A DNA stretch of 60,690 nucleotides, from the NCBI GenBank assembly GCA_021737645.1, contig JAIPDO010000020.1, forward strand, positions 1 through 60,690, in the 5' to 3' direction. The first letter of the stretch is position 1. Each line of letters opens with the position of its first letter. The notes under the pieces were generated by a model. It was not told the origin of the DNA. It saw only the letters and a list, made by a program, of their open reading frames with translations, and did no database searches. The DNA comes from Desulfarculaceae bacterium (GTDB taxonomy: Bacteria > Desulfobacterota > Desulfarculia > Desulfarculales > Desulfarculaceae). Of the stretch, positions 48,619-58,111 are shown piece by piece. The translations under genes and the position numbers were made by a program.

Positions 48619-50019
48619 ATGGTGGACCAAAAGCAGTTGGCGCGGTTGCCCAAGGTGGACCACCTGTTGGAGCACCCGGCACTGCTTGAGTTGCGTCATG
48701 AGGTCGCCCGCCCCCTTATCTTGAGCGCCGCCCGCCAGGCCTTGGACGAACTGCGCGCCCGCCTGCTGGCCGGCGAGGACATCCCCGCCGAGGACCTGGC
48801 CACCGAGGCCGTGGCCCAGGCCGCCGCCAGGCTGGCCGGGCGCTTGGCCGCGCCCAGCCTGAAGCGGGTGGTCAACGCCACCGGGGTGGTGGTGCACACC
48901 AACCTGGGGCGTTCTCTCCTGGCCCGCCGGGCCCTGGATAGACTCATCGAGGTCAACCGCACCTACAGCAACCTGGAATACGACCTGGACGCCGGGGCTC
49001 GCGGCAGCCGCTACGCGCACGTGGACCGCATCCTGTGCGAGCTTACCGGGGCCGAGGCCTCGCTGGTGGTGAACAACAACGCCGCCGCGGTGCTCTTAAG
49101 CCTGCAAACCCTGGCCGCGGGCCGGGAGGTTGTGGTTAGCCGGGGGCAGTTGGTGGAGATCGGCGGCTCCTTCCGCATACCGGACGTCATGGCCCGTTCC
49201 GGGGCCATCCTGCGCGAAGTGGGGGCCACCAACAAGACCCATTTGCGCGACTATGAGGGGGCCATCACCTCCAGCACCGCCCTGCTGCTAAAAGTGCACA
49301 CCAGCAACTTCGCGGTGGTGGGCTTCCATGAGGAGGTGCCACTAAAGGACCTGCGCGAGTTGGGCGACCGTTACCATTTGCCGGTGATGGAGGATTTGGG
49401 CTCGGGCAGTCTGGTGGACTACTCGCGCTTCGGACTGCCCAAGGAGCCCACGGTGCAGGAAGCCCTGGCCGACGGGGCCGACCTGGTCACCTTCTCCGGG
49501 GACAAGCTCTTGGGCGGGCCCCAGGCCGGGATCATCCTGGGCAAGGCCGAGTACGTGGAGCGTTGCCGCAAGAACCCCACCAACCGGGCGCTTAGGGTGG
49601 ACAAACTGACCCTGGGAGCTTTGGAAGCCACCCTGGAGCTTTACCGCGAGCCGGAAAAGGCCCTGGCCGAGATTCCCACCCTGGCCATGATCACCGCGCC
49701 TTATGCGCGCCTGCGTGAGCGGGCCAACCGCCTGGCCGCCCGCCTCAAAGGCCTGGGCCTGGAGCGGCTGGAGGTTTCCACCGTGGAGGGCATGAGCCGG
49801 GTGGGCGGCGGGGCCATGCCCCTGGCCGCGCCCCGCACCCGTTTGCTGCGGGTGGCCATCAAGGGCATCAGCCCCACTCGTCTAGAGCAGGCCCTTAGGG
49901 CGGGCGATCCGCCGGTGATCTGCCGCCTGGAGGACGGGCATTTGCTCATGGACCTGCGCACCCTGGTGGCCGACGACGCGGCGGTCATCGTCAAGGCCCT
50001 TGCCGCCTTGGCGGCCTGA
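48619..50019 (+). CDS. selA: L-seryl-tRNA(Sec) selenium transferase
   Basis: A 466-residue PLP enzyme that converts seryl-tRNA(Sec) to selenocysteinyl-tRNA(Sec) with selenophosphate. It begins with the SelA N-terminal domain (LPKVDHLLEHPAL). NATGVVVHTNLGRSLL (86-101), the PLP-contacting loop, VVNNNAAAVLLSLQTL and GSFRIPDVM follow. The PLP lysine is K296 in TFSGDKLLGGPQAG. The length is normal. The presence of selA means the organism should make selenoproteins. selB, selD and tRNA-Sec are not in the window; the next gene is a GGDEF/TPR protein instead of the usual selB. Confidence 0.95.
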   Translation: MVDQKQLARLPKVDHLLEHPALLELRHEVARPLILSAARQALDELRARLLAGEDIPAEDLATEAVAQAAARLAGRLAAPSLKRVVNATGVVVHTNLGRSLLARRALDRLIEVNRTYSNLEYDLDAGARGSRYAHVDRILCELTGAEASLVVNNNAAAVLLSLQTLAAGREVVVSRGQLVEIGGSFRIPDVMARSGAILREVGATNKTHLRDYEGAITSSTALLLKVHTSNFAVVGFHEEVPLKDLRELGDRYHLPVMEDLGSGSLVDYSRFGLPKEPTVQEALADGADLVTFSGDKLLGGPQAGIILGKAEYVERCRKNPTNRALRVDKLTLGALEATLELYREPEKALAEIPTLAMITAPYARLRERANRLAARLKGLGLERLEVSTVEGMSRVGGGAMPLAAPRTRLLRVAIKGISPTRLEQALRAGDPPVICRLEDGHLLMDLRTLVADDAAVIVKALAALAA

Positions 50020-50021
50020 GG

Positions 50022-52460
50022 TTGCGCCCCTTGCCGCCCGCCAACCGCCACCAACTCAGCTACCACGATCTGACCCGTTGCCAGGAAATCCTCAAGCCCC
50101 CCTTTCGCAAGGCCCTGGGTTGCGCCCGCATAGACCTGCTTTCCCCGCCCGGCCCCGGAGAACCCAACCAGGAGCTTTTGCAGAGCGCTCTGGCCAAGGG
50201 CCGCGCAGTGCTGGACCGCACCGGCAGCCGCCTGCTCATACCCCTGTTGGACGGCCTGAGGCCCCTGGGGCTTTTGGCGGCCCATGGAGTGAGCGAAGAT
50301 CAGCTTCCCGATCAGGTGCGCCCCTTCCTGTCCGCCCTGGTGGAGACCACCATCACCCTGGTGCGCTCCCGCCTGACCGCCCAAACCGACGCTCTGACCG
50401 GCCTTGGCAATGAATCCGCCCTGGACGAGGCCTTGACCTCGGCCGCCGCCCGCCTCACCGAGGCCCCGCCCACCGGACGCCTGGCCCTGGACGCGGAAAA
50501 CCACGGTGAGGGCCTGACCCTGCTGGCCCTGCGGCCTCAAGGCTTGGCCGGTTGGCAGGAGCGCCATGGCCGCAACCTGAGCGATCAGGTGCTCAGGGAG
50601 CTGGCCCGGATCATCGGCGAGGCGGCGCCTCTGGCCACGGTATTGGCCAGGGTGGGCCAAACCTTTTTCATCCTGCTGCCCGGCTCGGCCGACCAGGCTC
50701 GCCGGGCGGCGGAGGCCCTGCAAAAATCGGCATCGCAGCTCCACCTGAAAGGGGCCGAGCGCGATCCCTGGCCGGTGAGCCTCAGCCTGGGCGCGGCCCA
50801 CCTGGGACACCGGGGCGCGGGACCGGCCGGCGACACCGCCGCTTTGCTCAAGCTGCGGGCAGGGCGGGCCCTGTTGGCCGCCGAGCGGGTGGGCATTGAA
50901 GAGCTTCTGTTCTTCCAGGAGATCGCGGACAAGGCCGGTCGGGTCCAGGAGGTAATGCCCCTGGACCGGGTGCTCATCAACCTGGGCCGGGTGCACGGGC
51001 TCACCGAGGGCGACCGCTTGGCGGTGCGTGAGCCGGGACGGCCCCAGGAACAAACCAAGGCCGAGGTGGCGGTGAGCAAGCTGGGGGCCGAGGAATCCCT
51101 GGCCGAGGTGGTACGCCTGGCTCGCCCGGCCAGCCCCCTGCGCCCAGGAGACGTCTTGCACCGTCTGCCTCCCCAGGAGGCCTCCGGCGAAGAGCCGGGC
51201 CGCCGCCAGAGCCTGAGCCTACCTGGCGGCGAGGTGGCGGTGACCCTGGAGCAGGCCACCGGTGCCCTGGAGCGGCGTTCGCTCATGGCCGCCTACGCGG
51301 CCCTGTGCGCTGCCGAAGACCCCCTGGCCGCCGTGGTGCTGGGGGTGGAGGATTTGGAAAGCGTGGCCGAGGTCACCGGCCGCCTGGGGGCCGAGGCCCT
51401 GCTGGCCGGGCTCACCGACGCGGCACGGGAGGCCTTTGGGCCGGATGCCTTGCTGGGCCGCTACTCCCCCGAGGCCCTGGCCGTGCTGGTGCCGGGGGGC
51501 GATGCGGCTCAGGCCCAGGAGGCGGCTAAGGCCACCCTGGAAATGATGCGCGAGCAGGGGGGGCGGCCGGTGCGGGCAGGAGTTGCCTCCCACCCCCGGC
51601 CCGGCTTCGAAATCCTGGAGACCCTGGCCGATGCGGCCAAGGCCCTGGTGCACGCGGGTTTTCTGGAGCCTTACAGCGCGGTGGCCTGCGATGCGGTGAG
51701 CCTGAACATCAGCGGTGACGCCTCCTACAGCCAAGGGCGGCTGGCCGAGGCGGTGGCTGAGTACGAAAAGGCGCTCCTGCTACAGGGCGACGAGAGCAAC
51801 GTGCTCAATTCCCTGGGGGTGTGCCATGGACGCCTGGGCCAGATGGACCAGGCGGCAGAGTGCTTCCGCCGGGCTCGAGAGGTGTCTCCTCAAGACTACA
51901 TGGCCCACTACAACCTGGGCTTGGCCCTGCTCAGGACGGGTGAGCGCCAAGAGGCCCAGGCCTGCCTGGAGCACAGCCTGGAGTTGCAACCCGAACACGC
52001 CGACACCTTGTATCAGCTGGGCTGCCTGGCCCAAAACCGTGGCCAGACCAACCGGGCCTTGGACTATCTGCAAAGGGCCGCCACCCAGCCGGATTGCAAA
52101 AAAGCGCTCCACTGCCGCCTGGGCCAGGTGCTGGCAGCCGCCGGGCAGGGGACCGAGGCCGAGGCCGCCTTCAAGGAGGCCATCAAGGCCAGCCCTCGGG
52201 ATGCCGCCGCCCTGAGCGGTTTGGCCGGGCTTTATCTGGAGCGGGAGGCCAACACCGACATCGCCCTGTCCTTGGCAAGGCGCGCCTTGCAACAGGAGCC
52301 GGGAGCGGCCCAGCATATGCTCACCGCCGCACGGGCGCTCATGAAGCTGGGCCGGACCGGGCAGGCCCTGGACCTGCTGGACGATGCCCTGGCCCGCCAT
52401 CCCCAGGACCAGCGCCTGCTGGAACTGGCCGCTCAGGCCCAGGAGTTGGTCTCGGACTGA
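50022..52460 (+). CDS. Degenerate double-GGDEF protein with C-terminal TPR repeats
   Basis: An 812-residue cytoplasmic protein. After an N-terminal region (1-115) comes a GGDEF-like domain (about 118-275) that starts with the classical TDALTGLGNESALDEAL. Its active-site loop reads RVGQTFF in place of GGDEF. Residues about 300-395 hold a beta domain with VLINLGRVHGLTEGDRLAV, like the FlgT C-terminal type. A second GGDEF-like domain (about 410-560) has GRYSPEALAVLVPGG, again without GGDEF. The rest (about 565-812) is TPR repeats (YSQGRLAEAVAEYEKALLLQ, NLGLALLRTGERQEA and others). Neither domain should make cyclic di-GMP, so a binding or scaffold role is inferred. TTG start, 2 nt after selA. Confidence 0.82.
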   Translation: MRPLPPANRHQLSYHDLTRCQEILKPPFRKALGCARIDLLSPPGPGEPNQELLQSALAKGRAVLDRTGSRLLIPLLDGLRPLGLLAAHGVSEDQLPDQVRPFLSALVETTITLVRSRLTAQTDALTGLGNESALDEALTSAAARLTEAPPTGRLALDAENHGEGLTLLALRPQGLAGWQERHGRNLSDQVLRELARIIGEAAPLATVLARVGQTFFILLPGSADQARRAAEALQKSASQLHLKGAERDPWPVSLSLGAAHLGHRGAGPAGDTAALLKLRAGRALLAAERVGIEELLFFQEIADKAGRVQEVMPLDRVLINLGRVHGLTEGDRLAVREPGRPQEQTKAEVAVSKLGAEESLAEVVRLARPASPLRPGDVLHRLPPQEASGEEPGRRQSLSLPGGEVAVTLEQATGALERRSLMAAYAALCAAEDPLAAVVLGVEDLESVAEVTGRLGAEALLAGLTDAAREAFGPDALLGRYSPEALAVLVPGGDAAQAQEAAKATLEMMREQGGRPVRAGVASHPRPGFEILETLADAAKALVHAGFLEPYSAVACDAVSLNISGDASYSQGRLAEAVAEYEKALLLQGDESNVLNSLGVCHGRLGQMDQAAECFRRAREVSPQDYMAHYNLGLALLRTGERQEAQACLEHSLELQPEHADTLYQLGCLAQNRGQTNRALDYLQRAATQPDCKKALHCRLGQVLAAAGQGTEAEAAFKEAIKASPRDAAALSGLAGLYLEREANTDIALSLARRALQQEPGAAQHMLTAARALMKLGRTGQALDLLDDALARHPQDQRLLELAAQAQELVSD

Positions 52461-52517
52461 GCCGCGTTATTCTCACCACGCGATTTCGTTGAAAATTTAG
52501 GTAGCCGTGGGCCGGGC

Positions 52518-53747
52518 TCACTCGTCCAGAATGGCCTGGAAGCGCCGGGCCACCTCTTGCACCGCGTAGGAGCCACGCACTGCCTGGTCGAGCCGCGCCG
52601 GCTCGGAGGGGGCCTGGGCCACTTGCAAGATCATTTCGGCGATGGCCCCAGGGTCTTGGTAATCGGCGCTCCAGCCGCCCAGCTCGGCCAACAGCCTCTT
52701 GGTGTGGCCCTGGGTGCATACACCGCACAGAGGACGGTTTGCGCCCAGATAGTCCACCAGCTTGGAGAGCAGCAGGGGGCAGGAGGGTATCTCCGGGTCG
52801 ATGGCCAGCAGAGCGTGGGAAGCGGCCATCAGGTCCAAACTATCCTGGTAGCTAACCGGTGGCAGAAATGACACCAGCCCTTGGGGCAGGGCGCCCAGCT
52901 CCGGGGCTCCCTGGAAATATGCCGCGTCCGGTCCGATGAACTGGTAGCGCGTCTTTTCAAAGGCCGCGGGGTCCATCTCCTGGGCGCGGGCCAATCCCCG
53001 CAAAAAGGGCAGGGGGGTGAGCTTCTGGTAGAAGCTGCCCAAAAAGCGCACGTATTTGATTCCCTGGGCGTCTGGTGCGAAAACCGGGTAGCGCGCCGGG
53101 TCGAAGCTGTGGGGGATGATGCGTACCTTGTCGCGCTGTTCCTGAGGATACTTGGCCATGACCAGGTCCGCCAGGTCCTGACAGGGGAACATCACCTTGG
53201 CCGCCTGCCCCACCACCTGGGCCTCCCAGCGGCGGTGAAGGGCCCGGCTCAGGGGGTCGGGCAGACGGTTCAGGCCCAGGCTGTCGTACCAGGGGTCGCT
53301 GAAATAGGCCAGCAGGGGCAAGCCGGTGTTGCGGCTCACCTGGGCGGCGGTCATCAGACTGCTCCAGGGCTGGCCAATCCCCAGGATTGCCCGTGGCGGC
53401 CGGGGCCGCGAGACCAGCCAGGCGGTGATGGCCCTGGAGGCGGGCTGTATCCAGGCCCGGTAGCGGTCCGGGCGCTGCTGCACCAGGGGCACGCCCCGCT
53501 TGGCCAGGCGGGCGGCCAGGGGTGCGTGGCCGGGCGCGGGCAGGGGGAAAAACTCACGCGGTCCGGCCTGGGGGCCGGGGGCGGTGCTGGGGTCTTGGCG
53601 GAAATAGAGCGAGGCCCCGTGGGCGATGAGCCACTCCTGGGGCAGGGCGGCCAGCAACCGGCTCACCATCACCGCCCTGGTTTCGGCCGACGGGGGGTAG
53701 AACAGGGATACCGCCAGATAGCTGTGTCTATGGGCCTTAGACGGCAT
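52518..53747 (-). CDS. Glycosyltransferase-like protein (GT-B, family 4 related)
   Basis: A 409-residue protein. The N-terminal half opens with YLAVSLFYPPSAETRAVMVSRL (10-31), similar to the acceptor domain of GT4 enzymes. The middle has LLAYFSDPWYDSLGLNRL, KVMFPCQDLADLVMAKYP and VRIIPHSFDP. The donor domain is weaker, with VRFLGSFYQKLTPLPFL and DLMAASHALLAIDPEI and then LLLSKLVDYLGANRPLCGV, lacking the usual E-x7-E. It is likely a sugar transferase of a surface polysaccharide. It overlaps the upstream glycosyltransferase gene by 11 bp and is last in a three-gene minus-strand operon. Confidence 0.82.
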   Translation of the reverse strand: MPSKAHRHSYLAVSLFYPPSAETRAVMVSRLLAALPQEWLIAHGASLYFRQDPSTAPGPQAGPREFFPLPAPGHAPLAARLAKRGVPLVQQRPDRYRAWIQPASRAITAWLVSRPRPPRAILGIGQPWSSLMTAAQVSRNTGLPLLAYFSDPWYDSLGLNRLPDPLSRALHRRWEAQVVGQAAKVMFPCQDLADLVMAKYPQEQRDKVRIIPHSFDPARYPVFAPDAQGIKYVRFLGSFYQKLTPLPFLRGLARAQEMDPAAFEKTRYQFIGPDAAYFQGAPELGALPQGLVSFLPPVSYQDSLDLMAASHALLAIDPEIPSCPLLLSKLVDYLGANRPLCGVCTQGHTKRLLAELGGWSADYQDPGAIAEMILQVAQAPSEPARLDQAVRGSYAVQEVARRFQAILDE

Positions 53748-54975
53748 GGCGGTCCAATATCTCCCCCAGATAGGCGGTCTGGGAGCGGCGGCTGAAATGG
53801 CGCATACTGCCTGGGCAGGGCGCGGGCGGCTGCTTGGCCCAGCCCCGCAGTACCTGTGCGATGGCCTGGTGGTCCTGGGGCGGCACCACGGTGCCCGCCC
53901 GGTTCTGCTCCACGATCATGGTGGCCTCGCCCGGCGGCATCAGGGCCAGAATGTGGCTGCGGGCGGCCAGGTATTCGTAGAGCTTGCTGGGGATCACCTG
54001 CTGGCTGTTGAGCATAGGCTCCAGGGTGAGCAGCAGCACCGGTGCCTGGGTCATCTCCCGCACCACCTGGGCGTGGGGCTGGTAGCCTTCCATCACCACC
54101 TCCAAGCCGGGCAGCTGGGGGTCCAGCACTTCGCCGGTGGCCGCCTTGCCCAAGAGCTTCACTCTGAAGCGGCCGCGTTCCTGTTCGTTGAGCAGGGCCA
54201 TGGCCGCCCACAGGTGGCTGAGGGTGGTCATCTCAAATATGGTGCCGGTGTAGAGCAGGGTGATTTTTTCACCGTCCGCCAAGGACGGGCGTGGCGGCGC
54301 GGCGGCAAAGTCGGCTTCGTCAAAGCCGTTGGGCAGCCAGTAGTACTTGTCGCCGGGGTCGCCGTGCAGCCGGGCCAGATCCTTGCCGTGCAAAAAACTG
54401 GCCGTGGTCACCGCGGCGGCTCGCCGCACTAAAAGCCTTTCCAGGTCCAGCACCACCCGCTTTCGAAAAAGGCTGGTCTGGGCCGGGTCGTAGCCGCTGG
54501 CGTACAGGCCGCTCCACACGTCGCGGAAATCCAGCACCAAGGGCAGTCCAGTCAGCCGGGCCAACACATAGCCCAATACGAAGGTGGTGTAAGGCGGGGC
54601 GCTGGCCACGATGATGCGGGCCTTGCTGCGCGCGGCCACGGCCATGAGCTGGGGCAGGGCGGTGGCCAGCCAAAACACGTGGCGGTCCGGCACCAGGAGC
54701 TTGGCCAGCAAGTGACGCAGCTGCTTGCTCGATACCCGGGAGGCCGCCATTTCGGCGAGGCGCGGCTCGATGTTGAGTAAACGGGTCACCCGCACCTCCG
54801 GGGGAACCCGCTCGGCCAAGGCCTGGTCAAAAGCGATGGCCGAGGGCCGCCAGGCGGTGAGCACCTGGGGCTGCCAGCCAAAGGCGGGAAGATGGCGCAC
54901 GAAGCTCAGGGGCCGGTGCACCCCGGCTCCGGCGGCCGGAGGAAAAAGATAGGTTAGGAAAAGGACCTGTTTCAT
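53737..54975 (-). CDS. Glycosyltransferase family 4 protein
   Basis: A 412-residue GT-B enzyme. The N-terminus MKQVLFLTYLFPPAAGAGVHR (first 20 residues and following His-Arg) is the typical GT4 start. Then come IIVASAPPYTTFVLGYVLAR, VLDFRDVWSGLYASGY and AAAVTTASFLHGKDL. The donor side has ITLLYTGTIFEMTTLSHL, VVMEGYQPHAQVVREM, VLLLTLEPMLNSQQVIPSKL and YEYLAARSHILALM. Its ATG overlaps the stop of the next upstream gene (ATGA). The operon order is 54972, 53737, 52518, all glycosyltransferases. The sugar and acceptor are unknown. Confidence 0.88.
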   Translation of the reverse strand: MKQVLFLTYLFPPAAGAGVHRPLSFVRHLPAFGWQPQVLTAWRPSAIAFDQALAERVPPEVRVTRLLNIEPRLAEMAASRVSSKQLRHLLAKLLVPDRHVFWLATALPQLMAVAARSKARIIVASAPPYTTFVLGYVLARLTGLPLVLDFRDVWSGLYASGYDPAQTSLFRKRVVLDLERLLVRRAAAVTTASFLHGKDLARLHGDPGDKYYWLPNGFDEADFAAAPPRPSLADGEKITLLYTGTIFEMTTLSHLWAAMALLNEQERGRFRVKLLGKAATGEVLDPQLPGLEVVMEGYQPHAQVVREMTQAPVLLLTLEPMLNSQQVIPSKLYEYLAARSHILALMPPGEATMIVEQNRAGTVVPPQDHQAIAQVLRGWAKQPPAPCPGSMRHFSRRSQTAYLGEILDRHAV

Positions 54976-56162
54976 GTACTAAGTTTTTTTCCGCCAGCCA
55001 CGGCCAGCACCTGTAAAATTTGGCGCGCCCCGCCGGCCCAACTGCGCCCGGCCACGCTTTGGCGCAGCGTTTGCGGGTCCCAGGGGCGCTCCAAGGCCTC
55101 GGCAAGGTATTTTACAAAAAGCTCCTGGTTGCCGGCCGGGAAAAGCAGGCCCTCGCGCCCGTGCTCCACCATGCCCGCGATATTGCCCACCAGCGAGGCC
55201 ACTACCGGCCTGCCGCAACTCAGAGCCTCCAGTATAACGTTGGGTTCGCCCTCGGACATGCTGGGCAGCACCAAAACATCGGCGGCGGCCAGGTAGTTCG
55301 GTATGTCGCCGTGGGGCTGGGGCCCGGCCCAAATCACCCTGTCGCCCAGATCCAGCCGCTCCGCCTGGGCCATGAGGGCCGGGCGCAGGGGGCCGTCGCC
55401 CACCACCAGCAGCCGTGCCTGGGGCAAAGCGGCCAGGGCGCCGAGGCACATTTCCAGGCCCTTGCCCGGCACCAGGCGGCCCACGAACAAGGCCAGGGGG
55501 CCGTCCGGAGACAGGCCCAGTCTCTCGCGGGCGGTCTGTTGGTCTTGTGGTGCGAAAAGCTCCTGATCCACCCCGTTGGGCACCAGGAATATCTTGTCCG
55601 GCTGGGCACCCTGCTCCTGGGCCGCCTGGGCCAGATTGGGGCTCACCGCGATCACCGCCGCCGCCTCGCTCAGCACCTGGCGCAAGATGGGCAGGATGAT
55701 GGGCTTGTTTTTGTGCACCAAAAGATCGCTGCCGTGCACCTTGATCACCAGGGGCAGGTTTAAGCGCCGGGCGGCCATGAGGGCCGCCTGACCCAAGGGG
55801 TAGAGCCAGGTGGCCAAGAGCACGTCGGGATGGTGCTCCCGAGCGGCGGCCCGGATGGCGGGCCAGCAAGAATAAAACAGGCTGCGGCCATGGGTGGCGA
55901 ATCCCAGGCGGGGAGCGAACCAAAACACCGGCCAGCGTACCGGGAAGGGCTGCTTTTGGGGCTGGATGCTCAGGCGGCGGGCCCTGAGCATCTCCGGCCA
56001 AGGCACCGGAGCCACTAGGTCCAAAGGGCACAGTTTGGCCAGCTCTGATAACTGTTGCCTGTTAAAGGGAGCCCAATCGGGATACAATGGATTAGGAAAT
56101 TGATTGGTGAAGGCCAATACGCGCGGAGGTGATAAAATTATTGGTTCTGGCGCGTTACGCAT
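54972..56162 (-). CDS. Family 4 glycosyltransferase
   Basis: A 396-residue GT4 enzyme. The acceptor domain has VLAFTNQFPNPLYPDWAPFN (about 14-33), the region where family members read FPxxxxPxxGxF, and VLLATWLYPLGQAAL. LVIKVHGSDLLVHKNKP and AVIAVSPNLAQ follow. The donor domain has ALFVGRLVPGKGLEMCLGAL, LLVVGDGPLRPALMAQA, VLPSMSEGEPNVILEALSCG with the conserved Glu pair, and GLLFPAGN. The frame is open to 56267, but the ATG at 56162 has AAGGA at 8-nt spacing. It is the first gene of the minus-strand glycosyltransferase operon and divergent from a GT2 gene. Confidence 0.9.
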   Translation of the reverse strand: MRNAPEPIILSPPRVLAFTNQFPNPLYPDWAPFNRQQLSELAKLCPLDLVAPVPWPEMLRARRLSIQPQKQPFPVRWPVFWFAPRLGFATHGRSLFYSCWPAIRAAAREHHPDVLLATWLYPLGQAALMAARRLNLPLVIKVHGSDLLVHKNKPIILPILRQVLSEAAAVIAVSPNLAQAAQEQGAQPDKIFLVPNGVDQELFAPQDQQTARERLGLSPDGPLALFVGRLVPGKGLEMCLGALAALPQARLLVVGDGPLRPALMAQAERLDLGDRVIWAGPQPHGDIPNYLAAADVLVLPSMSEGEPNVILEALSCGRPVVASLVGNIAGMVEHGREGLLFPAGNQELFVKYLAEALERPWDPQTLRQSVAGRSWAGGARQILQVLAVAGGKKLST

Positions 56163-56255
56163 CAATTTATCCTTATGCCCGATTCGCAAAAGGTCACTGC
56201 GGGAGATTGGATATATTGTTGATATTAGCAGGTCAAAAAAGGACTTTGTAAAGAG

Positions 56256-57200
56256 TTGATCAGACAATTATCCAACAAAAAAATCCAATCATCAAGTGGC
56301 TGTTCTTTGCAGGCGCCCCGTGGAACCTCGTGCGACATAAGCTTCATTATAATCTCTTACAACGATGCCGGGCGTCTTCCCGCCGCCCTTGGCTCGGCCG
56401 CTCTCAGAGCAGCCGAGGCGAGCCTGGACTGGGAAATATGGGTGGTGGACAACGGCTCGCGCGATCACACCGCCGAGTTGCTGGAGGCCTATCGCCAAGT
56501 GCTGGGGCCGCGCTTATGCGTGCTCACCCTGCCGCGCAATCACGGCACCACCCTGCCGCGCAATCTGGCCCTCAAACAGGCCAGGGGCCGGGTCATATGC
56601 GTTATGGATTCCGACGCCGAGTTGCTGCAAAACGGCCTGGGCAAGGTGATGAACTTTTTGGATGCCTTCCCCGAGGTGGGCATCGCCGCTCCGCGTATTC
56701 TCACCCCCAGCGGGCATGTTTACAATTCGGTAAAGATGCTGCCCACCCTTAGCGACAAACTGCGCAAGCTACCGGGTATTGTGCACCGCGGCTCCAAGCG
56801 CAACACCGACTGGTACCCCAACTTCCCCTTTGAGCGGCCCCGCCCGGTGCATACGGCCATAAGCTGCTGCTGGTTTTTCCGGCGCGAGCTTTTCGATCTG
56901 GTGGGACCTTTGGACGAGCGCATCTTCTATTCGCCCGAGGATGTGGACTGGTGCCTGCGCTGCTGGAAAGCGGGGCGGGCGGTGGTCTACTATCCTTACC
57001 TGCGGGTGATGCACCATACCCGCCAGATAACCCACAAGCGCCCTCTGTCTCGCCTGTCCATGAGCCACATGCAAGGCATCATCTACTACCTGCTCAAACA
57101 CCGCTATTGCTTCAACCGGGACCGCCTGGCCGCCCGCCACATCGATTCCCTGGCCCGGGAGCTGGCTCCCCGCCTGGCCGCCTGGGAGAACCAAGCATGA
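56256..57200 (+). CDS. Family 2 glycosyltransferase
   Basis: A 314-residue GT-A (rhamnosyltransferase-like) enzyme. The nucleotide-sugar domain starts at about residue 27 with DISFIIISYNDAGRLPAALG. IWVVDNGSRDHTAELLEAY, NHGTTLPRNLALKQARGRV and the DxD motif in CVMDSDAELL follow. Then come FFRRELFDLVGPLDERIF and SPEDVDWCLRCWKAG with the catalytic ED pair. It transfers a sugar to a glycan or lipid carrier. The TTG at 56256 (AAAGAG upstream) is uncertain; the first 26 residues are poor in family features and the real start may be further in. The stop overlaps the next ATG. Confidence 0.87.
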   Translation: MIRQLSNKKIQSSSGCSLQAPRGTSCDISFIIISYNDAGRLPAALGSAALRAAEASLDWEIWVVDNGSRDHTAELLEAYRQVLGPRLCVLTLPRNHGTTLPRNLALKQARGRVICVMDSDAELLQNGLGKVMNFLDAFPEVGIAAPRILTPSGHVYNSVKMLPTLSDKLRKLPGIVHRGSKRNTDWYPNFPFERPRPVHTAISCCWFFRRELFDLVGPLDERIFYSPEDVDWCLRCWKAGRAVVYYPYLRVMHHTRQITHKRPLSRLSMSHMQGIIYYLLKHRYCFNRDRLAARHIDSLARELAPRLAAWENQA

Positions 57201-58111
57201 AATGGCTGGCCAAGGCCGGTCTGCAAAAAGTCTTTTCCGGCCTACCCAGGGGGCAGCGGCTAAACTACCTTTTTCAGCGCTACGTCACCCACGGCCTGCC
57301 CCGTCCCGCCGAGTTCATGGTGGAGTACTTCGGCAACGCTGTGCAGTACCTGCACGCCGCCAGCCTATGGGGCGACCTGCCTCAGGGACCGCGCCGGGCC
57401 TATGAGTTCGGGGCTGGCCAGGACCTGGCCAACGCCCTTTCCCTGTACGCTCTGGGGGTTGACCGCCAGGTGCTGGTGGATTTGCGCCCTCTGGCCCAAT
57501 GGAATCTCTTGGCCCAGACCATGGAGGATCTACGGGCCCGGTGGACCCGGCTCCGTGCCCTGGCTGGGCGGGAGCTGCGCCCATGGCCGGCGCAGGCCCC
57601 GGCCAGCATGATCCAATTGGAGCGGGCACTGGGTATCAGCTACCACGCCCCGGCCGATGCCCGGGCCACCGGCCTGGAAACGGGGAGTTTCGATCTGGTC
57701 AGTTCCAACCACGTGCTGGAGCACATACCGGCCGACGACCTGCCGGCCATCCTGGCCGAGTGCCGCCGTTTGGTGAGCCCCCGAGGGGTGGTCTGCCATC
57801 TTTGGAACATGCAGGACCACTACGCCGAGTTCGATCGCTCCATCAGTGTTTACAATTTCCTCACCCTGGACGAGGTCCGCTGGGGCCTGGTCAACAGTAG
57901 CCTGCATTATCAAAACCGCCTACGGCTGCCAGACTATCTTGGCATGTTCAAGGACGCCGGGCTGCGCCTGGTGCACCGGCAGGTGTGGTGGCCCAGCCCA
58001 GAAGACCTGGAGCTGCTGGCCCACCTGCCTCTGGCGGCGAAGTTCGCGGGCCGCTACACCCCCAGGGAGTTGGGGGCGCACATGGCCCTGGCGGTTTTCA
58101 AGGCTGATTGA
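57197..58111 (+). CDS. Class I SAM-dependent methyltransferase in the polysaccharide region
   Basis: A 304-residue protein. The SAM motif I is RAYEFGAGQDLAN (about 68-80), unusual but recognisable (E-x-G-A-G). The motif II-like acidic strand is QVLVDLRPLAQWN, and motif III is SFDLVSSNHVLEHIPADDLP (about 173-192), typical of Methyltransf_11/23. A C-terminal YTPRELGAHMALAVFKA completes the fold. It starts with an ATGA overlap with the GT2 gene, so it probably modifies the same glycan or its lipid carrier. Its last 14 bp overlap the convergent secreted-protein gene. Confidence 0.84.
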   Translation: MKWLAKAGLQKVFSGLPRGQRLNYLFQRYVTHGLPRPAEFMVEYFGNAVQYLHAASLWGDLPQGPRRAYEFGAGQDLANALSLYALGVDRQVLVDLRPLAQWNLLAQTMEDLRARWTRLRALAGRELRPWPAQAPASMIQLERALGISYHAPADARATGLETGSFDLVSSNHVLEHIPADDLPAILAECRRLVSPRGVVCHLWNMQDHYAEFDRSISVYNFLTLDEVRWGLVNSSLHYQNRLRLPDYLGMFKDAGLRLVHRQVWWPSPEDLELLAHLPLAAKFAGRYTPRELGAHMALAVFKAD

